In this document: piece by piece, positions 33,758 through 42,075 of the stretch
Position numbering within the stretch: the stretch's first letter is position 1
Layout of the letters: every line of letters starts with the position of its first letter
Assembly: GCF_030009775.1 (NCBI RefSeq)
Contig: NZ_JASCTH010000047.1
Span: forward strand, 1-55,093
Reading direction: 5' to 3'
Length of the DNA: 55,093 nt
Origin: Actinoplanes sandaracinus
GTDB taxonomy: Bacteria; Actinomycetota; Actinomycetes; Mycobacteriales; Micromonosporaceae
Notes under the pieces: model-generated
Databases searched by the model: none
Told to the model about the DNA's origin: nothing
Seen by the model: only the letters and a program-made list of their open reading frames with translations
Translations under genes and position numbers: made by a program

Positions 33758-34669
33758 TTGACCATCGGAATCACCGCTCTGCCCATGCCCGGCTGGGAGG
33801 ACTCCACCGTGGTGGTGGAACCCCCGGGAACCGAGCCGGGCGCCTGGTCCGGCGCCCCCAGTTCGGTGCTCGCCGACGGGTTCGTCTACCTGGCGTACCG
33901 CCTCCGGCTGCCGATCGGCGCCGGCCGGGGGATCGCCAACGTGGTGGCCCGGTCGGCCGACGGCATCGAGTTCACCACCGTGGCGGAGATCAGCAAGGAC
34001 CGCTTCGGCGCCGAGTCCCTGGAGCGGCCGGCGCTGGTGCGCACCCCGGAGGGGAAGTGGCGGCTCTACGTCAGCGCCGCCACCCCCGGCACCAAGCACT
34101 GGCGGGTCGATCTGATCGAGGCCGGCACCCCGGAGGAACTGGCCACCGCGCCGGCCCGCACCGTCCTCGCCGGCGACGAGACCGCCGGTGTCAAGGACCC
34201 GGTGCTGCACCACGATGAGCACGGCTGGCACCTCTGGGCGTCGGTGCACCCGCTCGATTCCTGGGACGACGCCGACCGGATGACCACCGAGTACGCCACC
34301 AGCCCCGACGGCGTGCACTGGACCTGGGTGCGGACCGCGCTGTCCGGCCGGGCCGGCGAGTGGGACGCACGCGGCGTGCGGGTCTCCTCCGTCGTGGTGG
34401 AGGGCGACCGGATCACCGTCTCCTACGACGGCCGTGCCACGGCCGGCGAGAACTGGGAGGAACGGACCGGGGTGGCCCGCGGCGTGCGCCTCGCGGACGG
34501 CACGTTCGGCGAACTCACCGCCGAGGACCGGGCTCCGGTCGGCAGCCCGCACGAGCCGTTCGGGTTGCGATACCTGAGCCTCGTCGCCCTGCCCGGCGGC
34601 CGGCAGCGGCTCTACTACGAGGCCACCCGGGCCGACGGCGCGCACGACCTGCGTACCGAACTGTTCTGA
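33758..34669 (+). CDS. Five-bladed beta-propeller protein, GH43/GH32-like
   Basis: The 303-residue product shows propeller blades of the GH43/GH32 type: VLADGFVYLAYRLR, ESLERPALVRTPEGKWRLYV, KDPVLHHDEHGWHLWAS and a terminal RYLSLVALPGGRQRLYYEA. The acidic residues after ADG, ER and KD sit where the catalytic residues of this clan usually lie. Activity on a glycan is plausible but unproven. The start is uncertain: TTG at 33758 has GGGAG upstream, TTG at 33722 and ATG at 33785 are alternatives. No signal peptide was seen. It follows the sulfotransferase and ends before a strong terminator. Confidence 0.75.
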   Translation: MTIGITALPMPGWEDSTVVVEPPGTEPGAWSGAPSSVLADGFVYLAYRLRLPIGAGRGIANVVARSADGIEFTTVAEISKDRFGAESLERPALVRTPEGKWRLYVSAATPGTKHWRVDLIEAGTPEELATAPARTVLAGDETAGVKDPVLHHDEHGWHLWASVHPLDSWDDADRMTTEYATSPDGVHWTWVRTALSGRAGEWDARGVRVSSVVVEGDRITVSYDGRATAGENWEERTGVARGVRLADGTFGELTAEDRAPVGSPHEPFGLRYLSLVALPGGRQRLYYEATRADGAHDLRTELF

Positions 34670-34686
34670 TCCAGGTGACCGGCAGT

Positions 34687-34726
34687 GATCGGCCGCGGGC
34701 GCACCGGCGCTCGCGGCCGGTCTTTT
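34687..34726 (+). terminator. Rho-independent terminator
   Basis: A 16-bp stem (687-702 with 707-722 of the 34,000s, two G-T pairs) with a 4-base loop is followed by a TTTT run. It lies 17 bases after the propeller gene stop and should end the sulfotransferase/propeller transcript. Confidence 0.9.
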
Positions 34727-34831
34727 GGAGAGGGTGATCACGCTTGGCGGGGGCCGGGTTGGATTCCTTGATCCACATGCCTTAACGTCGTCGGCGACGT
34801 CAGGTGCGCGCGAAACCGGCCGCACTGTCGA

Positions 34832-34875
34832 TGGCGGAGCCCGACCCACAAGGAACGGCTCCGCCATTTCTGTTT
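34832..34875 (+). terminator. Orphan hairpin with T-rich tail
   Basis: A perfect 11-bp stem (832-842 with 858-868) with a 15-base loop is followed by TTCTGTTT. No gene ends directly upstream, because the previous terminator lies 105 bases away. It could end a short untranslated RNA or act as an attenuator in the kinase leader. Confidence 0.5.
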
Positions 34876-35002
34876 CGTCACTCTCAGTCGATCGGACGTT
34901 CATTCCTTCGGCGGCCTCCGCGGTGACCGGGCGTTTGTGCTGCAACAGCCGGGGGTATCGGCACTCCGGGACGGCCGGAGGTGCTGGTCGGAAGGGGTGC
35001 GG

Positions 35003-35989
35003 ATGCGGACGCTGGGAGGCCGGTACCGGCTGGTGAACCGGATCGGCCTGGGTGGGATGTCGGAGGTGTGGCGCGGCCACGACGGCGTCCTCGACCGCCC
35101 GGTCGCCGTGAAGATCATGCATCCGGCGGTGGAAGGCACCCTCGGTGAGACCGGAGTCGCCCTGGTCCAGGCCGAGGCCCGCTCGGCGGCACGGCTCACC
35201 CACCCCAACGTCGCCGGCGTGCACGACTTCGGCACCTCGCCGGGCGCCGAGCGCGACGTCCCGTACATCGTGATGGAACTGGTCGAAGGCCAGACCCTCA
35301 GCGAACACTTCGCCGCCGGGCCGTTGGACTGGCGCATCGGGGTGCGCATCTGCGCCGAGGTCGCGGCGGCCCTCGCGGCCGCACACGCCGAGAACGTCGT
35401 GCATCGCGACATCAAACCGGCCAACATCATGCTCACCCCGGCCGGCGTCAAGGTCCTCGACTTCGGCATCGCCGCGTTCGTCGGCTCGCCGGAAGCCGGC
35501 CCCGAAGGCCCGGTGATGGGCACCCCCGCCTACATCGCCCCGGAACGCTTCGACGGTCTGCCCGCCACCCCGGCCGCCGACATGTTCGCCCTCGGCACCC
35601 TGCTCTACCACTGCCTCTCCGGCCGGCTGCCGTGGACCGCGCGCTCGCACACCGAACTGGTCATCGCGCAGCGCTTCGCCGACCCCGAGCCACTGCCGCA
35701 CCTGGACTTCCTGCCGCCGGAGGTTCTCGACCTCTGCTCCCGCTGCCTGGCCCGCGACCCGAGCGAACGCCCCACCGCGCTGATGGCCGCCCTGCTGCTG
35801 GCCGAGGCCGTCGACGCCCGCGTCTACGTGCCCCTGGGCGGCCTCGAACCGGAGGCCCGGCCCACCCCCCGGGTGTCCCCATGGGACGAACGCGCCGCCG
35901 GAGCCCCGACCTCCGTCGCCGCCCCCGGACCCGCGGCGGTCACCGAACAACAGGACGACCACGTGGGCCGCCACCGCGCACGTTCATGA
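35003..35989 (+). CDS. Soluble Ser/Thr protein kinase (PknB-type)
   Basis: The 328-residue protein contains a full Hanks-type kinase domain: glycine loop IGLGGMSEVWRG, catalytic Lys in VAVKIM, HRDIKPAN catalytic loop, DFGIAAF, GTPAYIAPERF activation segment and RDPSERPTA at the domain end. After about residue 275 there is a short Pro/Ala-rich tail without a membrane helix or PASTA repeats. It is therefore a cytoplasmic kinase rather than a receptor. The ATG at 35003 follows GAAGGGG. Targets are unknown; the nearby DTVxxxLP repeat protein is a speculative candidate. Confidence 0.95.
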   Translation: MRTLGGRYRLVNRIGLGGMSEVWRGHDGVLDRPVAVKIMHPAVEGTLGETGVALVQAEARSAARLTHPNVAGVHDFGTSPGAERDVPYIVMELVEGQTLSEHFAAGPLDWRIGVRICAEVAAALAAAHAENVVHRDIKPANIMLTPAGVKVLDFGIAAFVGSPEAGPEGPVMGTPAYIAPERFDGLPATPAADMFALGTLLYHCLSGRLPWTARSHTELVIAQRFADPEPLPHLDFLPPEVLDLCSRCLARDPSERPTALMAALLLAEAVDARVYVPLGGLEPEARPTPRVSPWDERAAGAPTSVAAPGPAAVTEQQDDHVGRHRARS

Positions 35990-36049
35990 CGGGGCCACCG
36001 TCCGCCGAAGGCCCCGGCGATCCGGCCCATGCGCCAGTTCGCCAGACGG

Positions 36050-36904
36050 TCAGCCCAGTTCCAGCGTGGTGACGGCGTAAATCCCCTCCTGATCGATCTG
36101 CGGGACACCGCCGGTGTACATCCGGGCCGTGTCCCAGGCAGCCGCAAGCCCGACCCGCTCCGCGAGCTGGACCGCCGGGGCGTTGCTCGCGGGCACGTCG
36201 ATCATCACCGGCGGCGCCGCCCCGTGACGATCGCCCGCGCTCAGGGCCGCCAGCAGCGACTCGGCGACTTCGGGTGAGTCGGCGAAGAGCGGCCCGATCC
36301 GGTCCACAGCCCCGGCCGGGCGCCGCACCGCGAACCCGACCACGCTCCCGTTCCGCCGGGCCGCCACCGCTCGCCGCCCCGGCACCGTGATCCAGAGCGC
36401 GAGGAACGCGTCCCGCTCCGCCGGGAAGAACCGCCGGTCGAAGGCGGCCAACTCGGCGAACCCGATGCTCCGGGCATCCACCGTCTCGACCCCGGCCGCC
36501 TGCCGCGCACCGGCCGGCAGGCCCTGGAAACGGGTCGTCCGCCAGGCCTCGCGAAAGCCCTCTCTCTGATAATTGGCCTGCTGTGCCACGACCCCGTCGA
36601 GCCCGATGTTGCGCCCGGCCAGTCGCTGGATCCCGGCCTGCCACGTGCGCAGGCCGTAGCCGTGCCCCCGCCATTGCGGCACCGTGATGTACAGCCCGAT
36701 GAATCCGTGGCCCGTTCCGTAGCGGACCGCCGAGATCGAGGTGATCGGCCGGCCATCCAGCCGGCCGACCAGAAAGCCCTGTGGATCAGTGGGGAAGAAG
36801 ACCTCGTCGTCACCCTCTCCCGGGTTCCATCCCTCGGCCGCCGCCCACTTCGCGATCAATCGCATCTCCTCGGCGCTGGCCACCGAGATATCGAATCGAG
36901 CCAC
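36050..36904 (-). CDS. GNAT family N-acetyltransferase (two-domain)
   Basis: The 284-residue protein has an N-terminal GNAT fold with the acetyl-CoA loop VPQWRGHGYG near residue 75-85. It also has a second, degenerate GNAT-like half ending in ASNAPAVQLAERVGL, resembling the Acetyltransf_18 arrangement. Such enzymes acetylate small amines or proteins; the substrate is unknown. The gene converges with the kinase gene 60 bases away. The start MARFDISVASAEEM is the only well-placed ATG. Confidence 0.88.
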   Translation of the reverse strand: MARFDISVASAEEMRLIAKWAAAEGWNPGEGDDEVFFPTDPQGFLVGRLDGRPITSISAVRYGTGHGFIGLYITVPQWRGHGYGLRTWQAGIQRLAGRNIGLDGVVAQQANYQREGFREAWRTTRFQGLPAGARQAAGVETVDARSIGFAELAAFDRRFFPAERDAFLALWITVPGRRAVAARRNGSVVGFAVRRPAGAVDRIGPLFADSPEVAESLLAALSAGDRHGAAPPVMIDVPASNAPAVQLAERVGLAAAWDTARMYTGGVPQIDQEGIYAVTTLELG

Positions 36905-37000
36905 CTCCGCATCTTATCGGCGATTTGCCTGATTGATCCACGGCCGCTCCGAACCGCAAGCCCCGCTCGTGGGCCCGTGGCGGCGCCGGCCTCGGGAGGC

Positions 37001-38035
37001 TCACTCGCGGGCCGCGGAGATCCAGTTCTTCGAGGTGAAAGTCAGGTTCCGGTCGCCGTGAACCAGCTCAGCGGCCTTGTCCAGACGAGACCTCTGGTCC
37101 GGGCTGAGACGCACCCGCAGGGCGTCGGCGTTCTCGGTGACCCGCTGCGGCGACCGCGTTCCCGGGATCGGAACCACGGGCAGGCCGAACGCCTCGCCCT
37201 GTGACCACAACCAGGCGAGAGCGACCTGCGCGGGCGTGGCCCCGATCTCCTGGCCGATGCTCCTCACGAGGTCGACGACATGCTGATTGGCGGCGAAATG
37301 CTCGACGAAGCGTGGTTCGTTGCGCAGCATGCTGCCGGCGATCCGCTCCGGCGTCATGGCGCCGGTCAGGAATCCACGGCCCAGGGGGCTGTACGGCACG
37401 AACCCGGCCCCTACCTCACGGGCCGCCGGCACCACTCGCGCCTCGACGTCGCGCGACCACAGGCTCCACTCGCTCTGCACGGCGGCGATCGGGTGGACCG
37501 CGGCCGCGGCTCGCAGTTCGGCAGCGGTCACCTCCGACAGGCCCAGGTGACGGACCTTGCCCTCGGCCACGAGTTCGGCCATCGCCCCGACCGTCTCCTC
37601 GATCGGAATGTCGAGTTGGCGGCGGTGCAGGTAGTACAGGTCGATGACGTCGGTCCCGAGCCGCCGCAACGACGCCTCGCAGGCGCTGCGCACATAGGCG
37701 CGGTCGCCGCGAGTGGGCGGGGCGCCGGGGACGCCGATCCGGCCGGCGATGCCGAACTTCGTGGCGATCTGGACCTCGCCGCGCCGGCTCGCGAGGAGCT
37801 TCGCGATCAGCTCCTCGTTGGTGCCCGCGGGGCCGTCGGCGCCCTCGCGCGGCTCGCCGTAGACGTCAGCGGTGTCGATGAACGTCGTCCCGTGGTCGAC
37901 CGCGTGGTGCAGCGTCCGTAGAGCCTGGTCCGGGTCGCTGTCGCCGTAGACGTGGCTCAGAGCCATGCCGCCGAAGCCGATCCTGCTGACGGTCAAGCCA
38001 TCGCCGAGTGTGACGGTGGGTACGGCACCGGTCAT
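37001..38035 (-). CDS. Aldo/keto reductase
   Basis: The 344-residue protein has the AKR barrel signatures: IGFGGMALSHVYG, FIDTADVYG (catalytic Asp and Tyr), IATKFG (catalytic Lys), YLHRRQLDIPIEETVG (catalytic His region), VQSEWSLWSRDVE and the NADPH-binding VPIPGTRSPQRVTEN. It should reduce carbonyls with NADPH. Its ATG overlaps the stop of the MerR gene (ATGA). It is the last gene of a three-gene operon controlled by that regulator, so it probably serves stress or xenobiotic carbonyl detoxification. Confidence 0.95.
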   Translation of the reverse strand: MTGAVPTVTLGDGLTVSRIGFGGMALSHVYGDSDPDQALRTLHHAVDHGTTFIDTADVYGEPREGADGPAGTNEELIAKLLASRRGEVQIATKFGIAGRIGVPGAPPTRGDRAYVRSACEASLRRLGTDVIDLYYLHRRQLDIPIEETVGAMAELVAEGKVRHLGLSEVTAAELRAAAAVHPIAAVQSEWSLWSRDVEARVVPAAREVGAGFVPYSPLGRGFLTGAMTPERIAGSMLRNEPRFVEHFAANQHVVDLVRSIGQEIGATPAQVALAWLWSQGEAFGLPVVPIPGTRSPQRVTENADALRVRLSPDQRSRLDKAAELVHGDRNLTFTSKNWISAARE

Positions 38036-38466
38036 CGTGAACTCCTCTGCTGAGAAAGAATCTCCAGGTCGGTCACGACCTGGTCGGCACAGTCGCGGCC
38101 CTGGGAGATGAGGTCGACGTAGTGGTCGATCTTGGAATCGATGGCGTGCAGGTCACCCTCGACCTCGGCGAGGTGGGCGAGCACGCGCTGACGGTGTTCC
38201 CGCAGCAGTGCGAGACGACGCCCGTGAGTGGCCGCTCCCTGCCGTGCCATGGCGACGAAGGCCTTGGCGTCACGGACCGGCATGCCGGTACGACGCAGCC
38301 GGATGACGAGCTCGATCATCCGCACCACCGCGTCGTCGTAGGCCCGGTAGCCACTGGCGTCGCGGCGCACGCTCGGAATGAGTCCTTCGCTCTCGTACCA
38401 CCGCAGGGTGTCCTTGGAGAGACCGGTCCGTTCGGCGACCTCGGCGATCGAGAGGGTGGCACTCAC
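38032..38466 (-). CDS. MerR family transcriptional regulator
   Basis: The 144-residue protein starts VSATLSIAEVAERTGLSKDT with the winged HTH continuing LRWYESEGLIPSVRR. It is followed by the usual dimerisation coiled coil (LLREHRQRVLAHLAEVEGDL). The effector-binding tail contains Cys only near DCADQ, so this is not a classical metal sensor. The GTG at 38466 overlaps the upstream isochorismatase-like stop (GTGA), and its own stop overlaps the AKR start. It very likely binds the palindrome inside the operon promoter at 39004-39021 and so controls its own synthesis. Confidence 0.93.
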   Translation of the reverse strand: MSATLSIAEVAERTGLSKDTLRWYESEGLIPSVRRDASGYRAYDDAVVRMIELVIRLRRTGMPVRDAKAFVAMARQGAATHGRRLALLREHRQRVLAHLAEVEGDLHAIDSKIDHYVDLISQGRDCADQVVTDLEILSQQRSSR

Positions 38467-38984
38467 CGCGCCGCCAGGCCGGCCGCCCGAATGATCTCGG
38501 CCCCGGCCGAGCGGAGATCGGCCAGCGCCCGGTCGTGCGCCTGGGCGCTCGTCGCCGCGCACGCGTCGGCGACGACGGTGACCGCCAACCCGCGCGCGGC
38601 GGCGCTACGTGCCGCCAGCGCGACCCCATGGTCGGTCATGACACCGGTGAGAACCAGATGTTCGGTACGAAGACGAGCGAGCGCGGCCGCAGTCTCGGCA
38701 ACGTCGAAGATGTCGCGCGAGCACTTGGTCACGACCGTGCCGCCGGAGTCCGGTCCGAGCCCCGCCACGAAGGAAGCCTCGGGACTCTCCGGGTCAGCAC
38801 GCGGCCCGTCTTCGGGGTGACGCGACACGTAACGGCTGCACACCACCGGCCAGCCACGAGCACGCGCCGCCGACCGCACCTCGCGTGCCCGGTCGACGGC
38901 TCCGACGTCATGTCCCATGTCGACGATCCAGGACTGCCAGTCGATCTCCAGCAGAGTGGTCCTTCTCGGTCGTTTCGTTCCCAT
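38463..38984 (-). CDS. Isochorismatase-like protein lacking the catalytic Cys
   Basis: The 173-residue protein has the cysteine hydrolase fold: LLEIDWQSWIVD (catalytic Asp), VVTKCSRDIF (catalytic Lys) and LVLTGVMTDHGVALAARSAA. In that last block active family members carry TxxCV; here it reads TDHGV, so the nucleophilic Cys is replaced by Gly. Ordinary hydrolase activity is therefore unlikely unless another residue serves. The ATG at 38984 lies within a few bases of the transcription start predicted from the MerR-type promoter, so the message may be leaderless. The longer open frame would start inside the promoter and was rejected. Confidence 0.85.
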   Translation of the reverse strand: MGTKRPRRTTLLEIDWQSWIVDMGHDVGAVDRAREVRSAARARGWPVVCSRYVSRHPEDGPRADPESPEASFVAGLGPDSGGTVVTKCSRDIFDVAETAAALARLRTEHLVLTGVMTDHGVALAARSAAARGLAVTVVADACAATSAQAHDRALADLRSAGAEIIRAAGLAAR

Positions 38985-38994
38985 CACGTCCGCG

Positions 38995-39025
38995 ACGCTA
39001 CGGGTTGGAGTGCACTCCAACGCAA
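38995..39025 (-). promoter_or_regulatory. MerR-type promoter and operator
   Basis: On the minus strand TTGCGT (-35, complement of 39020-39025) and TAGCGT (-10, complement of 38995-39000) are separated by 19 bases. This is the overlong spacer typical of MerR-controlled promoters. The perfect 18-bp palindrome GTTGGAGTGCACTCCAAC (39004-39021) fills the spacer and is the expected MerR binding site. Confidence 0.88.
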
Positions 39026-39072
39026 GCCCGTGGTGTCACAGCCGGCCGGGTTTCTCGCGGCACGTCGGCGGA

Positions 39073-39960
39073 TCAGGCGGCCCGGGGCACCACGACGACG
39101 GGACGGCGGGCGCGCCGCACCAGCCGGGCCGAGACACCGCCGAGCAGGACCCGCCGCGCCGGGCCGTAACCACGGGAACCGCAGAACAGCACGTCCACGT
39201 CGGCCAGGTCGGCCAGGGTCTCGACCACATCGCCGGACCGCAGATCCCACCCCACCTCGACGCCGGCAACGGACGCGGCGGCCTTGCGCAGGGCCTCCTC
39301 GTACGACTCGCGGGCCGTGTCCAGGAACGCCCGCTCGGCGTCGGAGCCCAGCAGGAACGGCCGCGCCGCGTCGCCGCGGGCCACCACCGTGATCAGCATC
39401 AGCGGCGTCGCCGTGCGGCGGGCCAGGTCCGCGGCGGTGGCCAGGGCGGCCCGGCCGTCCGGCGTGTCCACATAGGCGACGCCGATCCGGCCCAGCGAGC
39501 CCGGCGGCTCCGGCATCCCGGCCGGCGCCACCGCGACCGGGCAGACACTTCCGGCCAGGAGCCGCTCGGCGGTGCTGCCGGCGAACGTCCGCGAATCCGG
39601 GCCGGCCGCCCCCGACCCGACCACGATCAGCGCCGCCCTTGACTGCTCGGCCAGGTCGTGCAGCCCGTGCGCCGCCGAACTCGAGGCCACCACCCGGTAC
39701 TCCGCCCGGAGCGGCCCGGTCTCGGCCAGGAACGCGCGGGCCTCGTCGAGGGCCTGCTCGGCGGCGTCACGGCGACTGCTGACCCACTCCGCGTCGACAC
39801 GGCCCGAGCCGATCGCCGACGGCGCCGGGTGCACGGCGGCGACCACCAGCGGCACGTCCAGGGTCCGCGCGGCCCAGCCGGCCAGCACCAGGGCGTCGGC
39901 GGAGGACGCGCCCCCGTCGACCCCGGCCAGCACCGGGCCGCCCGCGTCCGGGGCGGTCAT
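39073..39960 (-). CDS. Universal stress protein, tandem UspA domains
   Basis: The 295-residue protein contains two UspA domains in tandem. The first starts VLAGVDGGASSADAL and has the ATP-binding type GSGAAGPDS...GSTAERLL pattern. The second starts RIGVAYVDTPDGRAAL and ends GSRGYGPARR...GGVSARLV, a variant lacking the final Ser/Thr after the Gly. Such proteins bind nucleotide and help stress survival. The ATG overlaps the stop of the upstream amino acid permease gene by 4 bases, so this product may regulate or accompany the transporter. Confidence 0.93.
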   Translation of the reverse strand: MTAPDAGGPVLAGVDGGASSADALVLAGWAARTLDVPLVVAAVHPAPSAIGSGRVDAEWVSSRRDAAEQALDEARAFLAETGPLRAEYRVVASSSAAHGLHDLAEQSRAALIVVGSGAAGPDSRTFAGSTAERLLAGSVCPVAVAPAGMPEPPGSLGRIGVAYVDTPDGRAALATAADLARRTATPLMLITVVARGDAARPFLLGSDAERAFLDTARESYEEALRKAAASVAGVEVGWDLRSGDVVETLADLADVDVLFCGSRGYGPARRVLLGGVSARLVRRARRPVVVVPRAA

Positions 39961-41447
39961 GACCGCGGCCCGTCCTCGCCGGCGCCCGCGTCGTCGGCAC
40001 GGGGCGGCAGTTCGGACGACGGCGAGACCTCGGACGGCGGCGGGACATCGGCGGTGCGCAGGCGGGAGTGGCGGTAGCCGTACAGCAGGTAGATGAGCAG
40101 GCCGGCGGCCAGCCAGCCGAGGAACCGCAGCCAGGTGTCCAGCGGCAGGTCGGCCATCAGATAGATGGCGAAGACGATGCCCAGCAGCGGCAGCACCGGC
40201 GACCACGGCACCCGGTAGGGGCGCGGCATGTCCGGCCGGGTCCGCCGCAACACGATCACCCCGATGTTGACCAGGACGAAGGCGAACAGCGTGCCGATGT
40301 TGACGAGCTCGACGATCGTGCTGAGCGGGACCAGCGCCGCCAGGATGGCGATCAGGATGCCCAGGACGACCGTCAGGCGCGCCGGGGTCCCGTACCGCTG
40401 ATTGACCGTCGCGAGGCGGCGCGGCAGCAGGCCGTCGCGGCACATGGCGAAGAAGATGCGCGTCTGGCCGTAGAAGATGACCAGCACGACGCTGGTGATC
40501 GCGACGACCGCCCCGAGCGCCAGGATCGCGGCCGCCCAGGTCAGCCCGGCGCCCTGATCCAGCGCGGCGGCCAGCGGCGCGTCACTCGCGGACATCTGCT
40601 CCGGCGTGGCGATGCCGATCGCGCCCACCACGGTCAGCACGTAGAAGATCGTGCAGATGACGAGCGAGCCGATGATGGCCAGCGGCAGGTCACGGGACGG
40701 GTTACGGGCCTCCTCGCTGCCGGTGGAGACGGCGTCGAAACCGATGTACGCGAAGAAGATGATCGCCGCCGCCGCGGTGACCCCGTCCACCCCGTCCGGG
40801 GCGAACGGCGTGAAGTTGCCGGTGCCGAAGTTCACGAACGCGACCACGATGAAGAACACCAGCACGGCCAGCTTGATCACGACCATGATCAGGTTGGCCT
40901 TGACGCTCTCGGTGACGCCACGCACCAGCAGCAACGTGATCGCCAGAACGATGAACACGGCCGGCAGGTTGAAGACACCACCGTCCTCCGGCGAGGACGA
41001 GATCGCCTCCGGCAGCGCGAAACCGAACGCCGCGTCCAGGAACGCGTTCAGGTTGCCACCCCAGCCGACCGCGATCGCGGCGACCGACACCCCGTACTCC
41101 AGGATCAGGTCCCAGCCGATGATCCAGGCGACGAGTTCGCCGAGCGTCGCGTACGTGTACGTGTAGGCGCTGCCGGAGACCGGGATTGACGACGCCAGCT
41201 CGGCATAGGAGAGGGCGGAGAAGGCGCACGCCACGGCGGCGAGCACGAACGACAGGATGACCGCGGGCCCGGCGATCGCCGACCCCTCGCCGATCACCAC
41301 GAAGATGCCGGTGCCGATGATCGCGCCGACGCCCATGGCGGTGAGCTGATTCGCGCTGACCGCCTTCTTGAGCTGCGTACCCTCCTCGGACGTCTCGCTG
41401 ATCAGCGACCCCACATCACGGACGGCGAAGATGCCGTGCCTGGCCAT
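39957..41447 (-). CDS. APC family cationic amino acid permease
   Basis: The 496-residue protein has about 12-13 membrane segments and the hallmark first-helix motif GVGAIIGTGIFVVIG for substrate binding. AFSALSYAELASSIPVSGSA and FFAYIGFDAVSTGSEEARNP follow, both typical of the CAT/YhdG branch that moves basic or broad-range amino acids. The C-terminal ~35 residues are acidic and Ser/Pro-rich. It is coupled to the following universal stress protein gene. The ATG at 41447 lacks a strong RBS but gives the full family N-terminus. Confidence 0.94.
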   Translation of the reverse strand: MARHGIFAVRDVGSLISETSEEGTQLKKAVSANQLTAMGVGAIIGTGIFVVIGEGSAIAGPAVILSFVLAAVACAFSALSYAELASSIPVSGSAYTYTYATLGELVAWIIGWDLILEYGVSVAAIAVGWGGNLNAFLDAAFGFALPEAISSSPEDGGVFNLPAVFIVLAITLLLVRGVTESVKANLIMVVIKLAVLVFFIVVAFVNFGTGNFTPFAPDGVDGVTAAAAIIFFAYIGFDAVSTGSEEARNPSRDLPLAIIGSLVICTIFYVLTVVGAIGIATPEQMSASDAPLAAALDQGAGLTWAAAILALGAVVAITSVVLVIFYGQTRIFFAMCRDGLLPRRLATVNQRYGTPARLTVVLGILIAILAALVPLSTIVELVNIGTLFAFVLVNIGVIVLRRTRPDMPRPYRVPWSPVLPLLGIVFAIYLMADLPLDTWLRFLGWLAAGLLIYLLYGYRHSRLRTADVPPPSEVSPSSELPPRADDAGAGEDGPRS

Positions 41448-41713
41448 GGCGTGCCCCCTCCCGCATTACGGCGGCCCCCGCCGCCGTGCCTGTCACCGTC
41501 GCCGAGGCGCACCGCGGACCGCAAGATGATCGGCGCTATGCGCCGATTCCCATCCCTGGAGTTGCGGTTTCCTCCAGATCCATCACACAACGAAATTCCG
41601 GCGGCGTACGCGGTGTGCGCCGTGATCGCCGCCTGGCGCGGCAGCCTGCGAACCGGACAACCAGGGTTGTACGGTGAGGCGAACGGGCAGTTCGCCGGCT
41701 CGGAGGGCGTGCG

Positions 41714-42055
41714 ATGGGTGAGGCCGTGATGACCACACGCCGACAAGCCGACGGGGCCGTCGTCGTCGATGTGCGGGGCACCCTCGACGCCACCACCATC
41801 GACGCCGTCCGTGCCGCGCTTCTCGACGCGCTCCAGCGTGACCGCCCCGGGCTGATGACCGTGGACCTGACATTCGTGACGTTCATGGACTCGATGGGCA
41901 TCGGCATGCTGGTCGCCGGCTATCAGGCGGCTCGCGATCTGGGGGCGCGGTTCGTGTTGCGCAACCCGAGCGAGTTCGTCCTCCGGCAGTTGCGCATCAC
42001 CGGCCTCACCGACTTGTTCGGCCTGCCCTCCGCCGCCGACACCTACCGCTTCTGA
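41714..42055 (+). CDS. STAS-domain anti-sigma factor antagonist-like protein
   Basis: The 113-residue protein is a single STAS domain: VVVDVRGTLDATT, LMTVDLTFVTFMDSMGIGML with the phosphorylatable Ser in DSMG, and a last helix near LRITGLTDLF. Proteins of this type are switched by anti-sigma kinases and release sigma factors. No kinase or sigma gene lies next to it. The ATG at 41714 is preceded by GGAGGG; an in-frame ATG 15 bases downstream is possible. A repeat-filled region starts 20 bases after its stop. Confidence 0.92.
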   Translation: MGEAVMTTRRQADGAVVVDVRGTLDATTIDAVRAALLDALQRDRPGLMTVDLTFVTFMDSMGIGMLVAGYQAARDLGARFVLRNPSEFVLRQLRITGLTDLFGLPSAADTYRF

Positions 42056-42075
42056 TCCGCCGCACACCCGCGCCG

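Noticed and set aside
33647..35974. 775-codon minus-strand frame across the propeller and kinase genes
   Set aside because: It spans two supported plus-strand genes and a terminator, and its composition is that of an antisense shadow.
38985..39020. Upstream start for the isochorismatase-like gene
   Set aside because: It would lie inside the MerR operator and upstream of the predicted transcription start.
41529..41547. 8-bp palindrome with 3-base loop as an operator for the permease or STAS gene
   Set aside because: Short GC palindromes are frequent here, and no promoter elements are placed around it.
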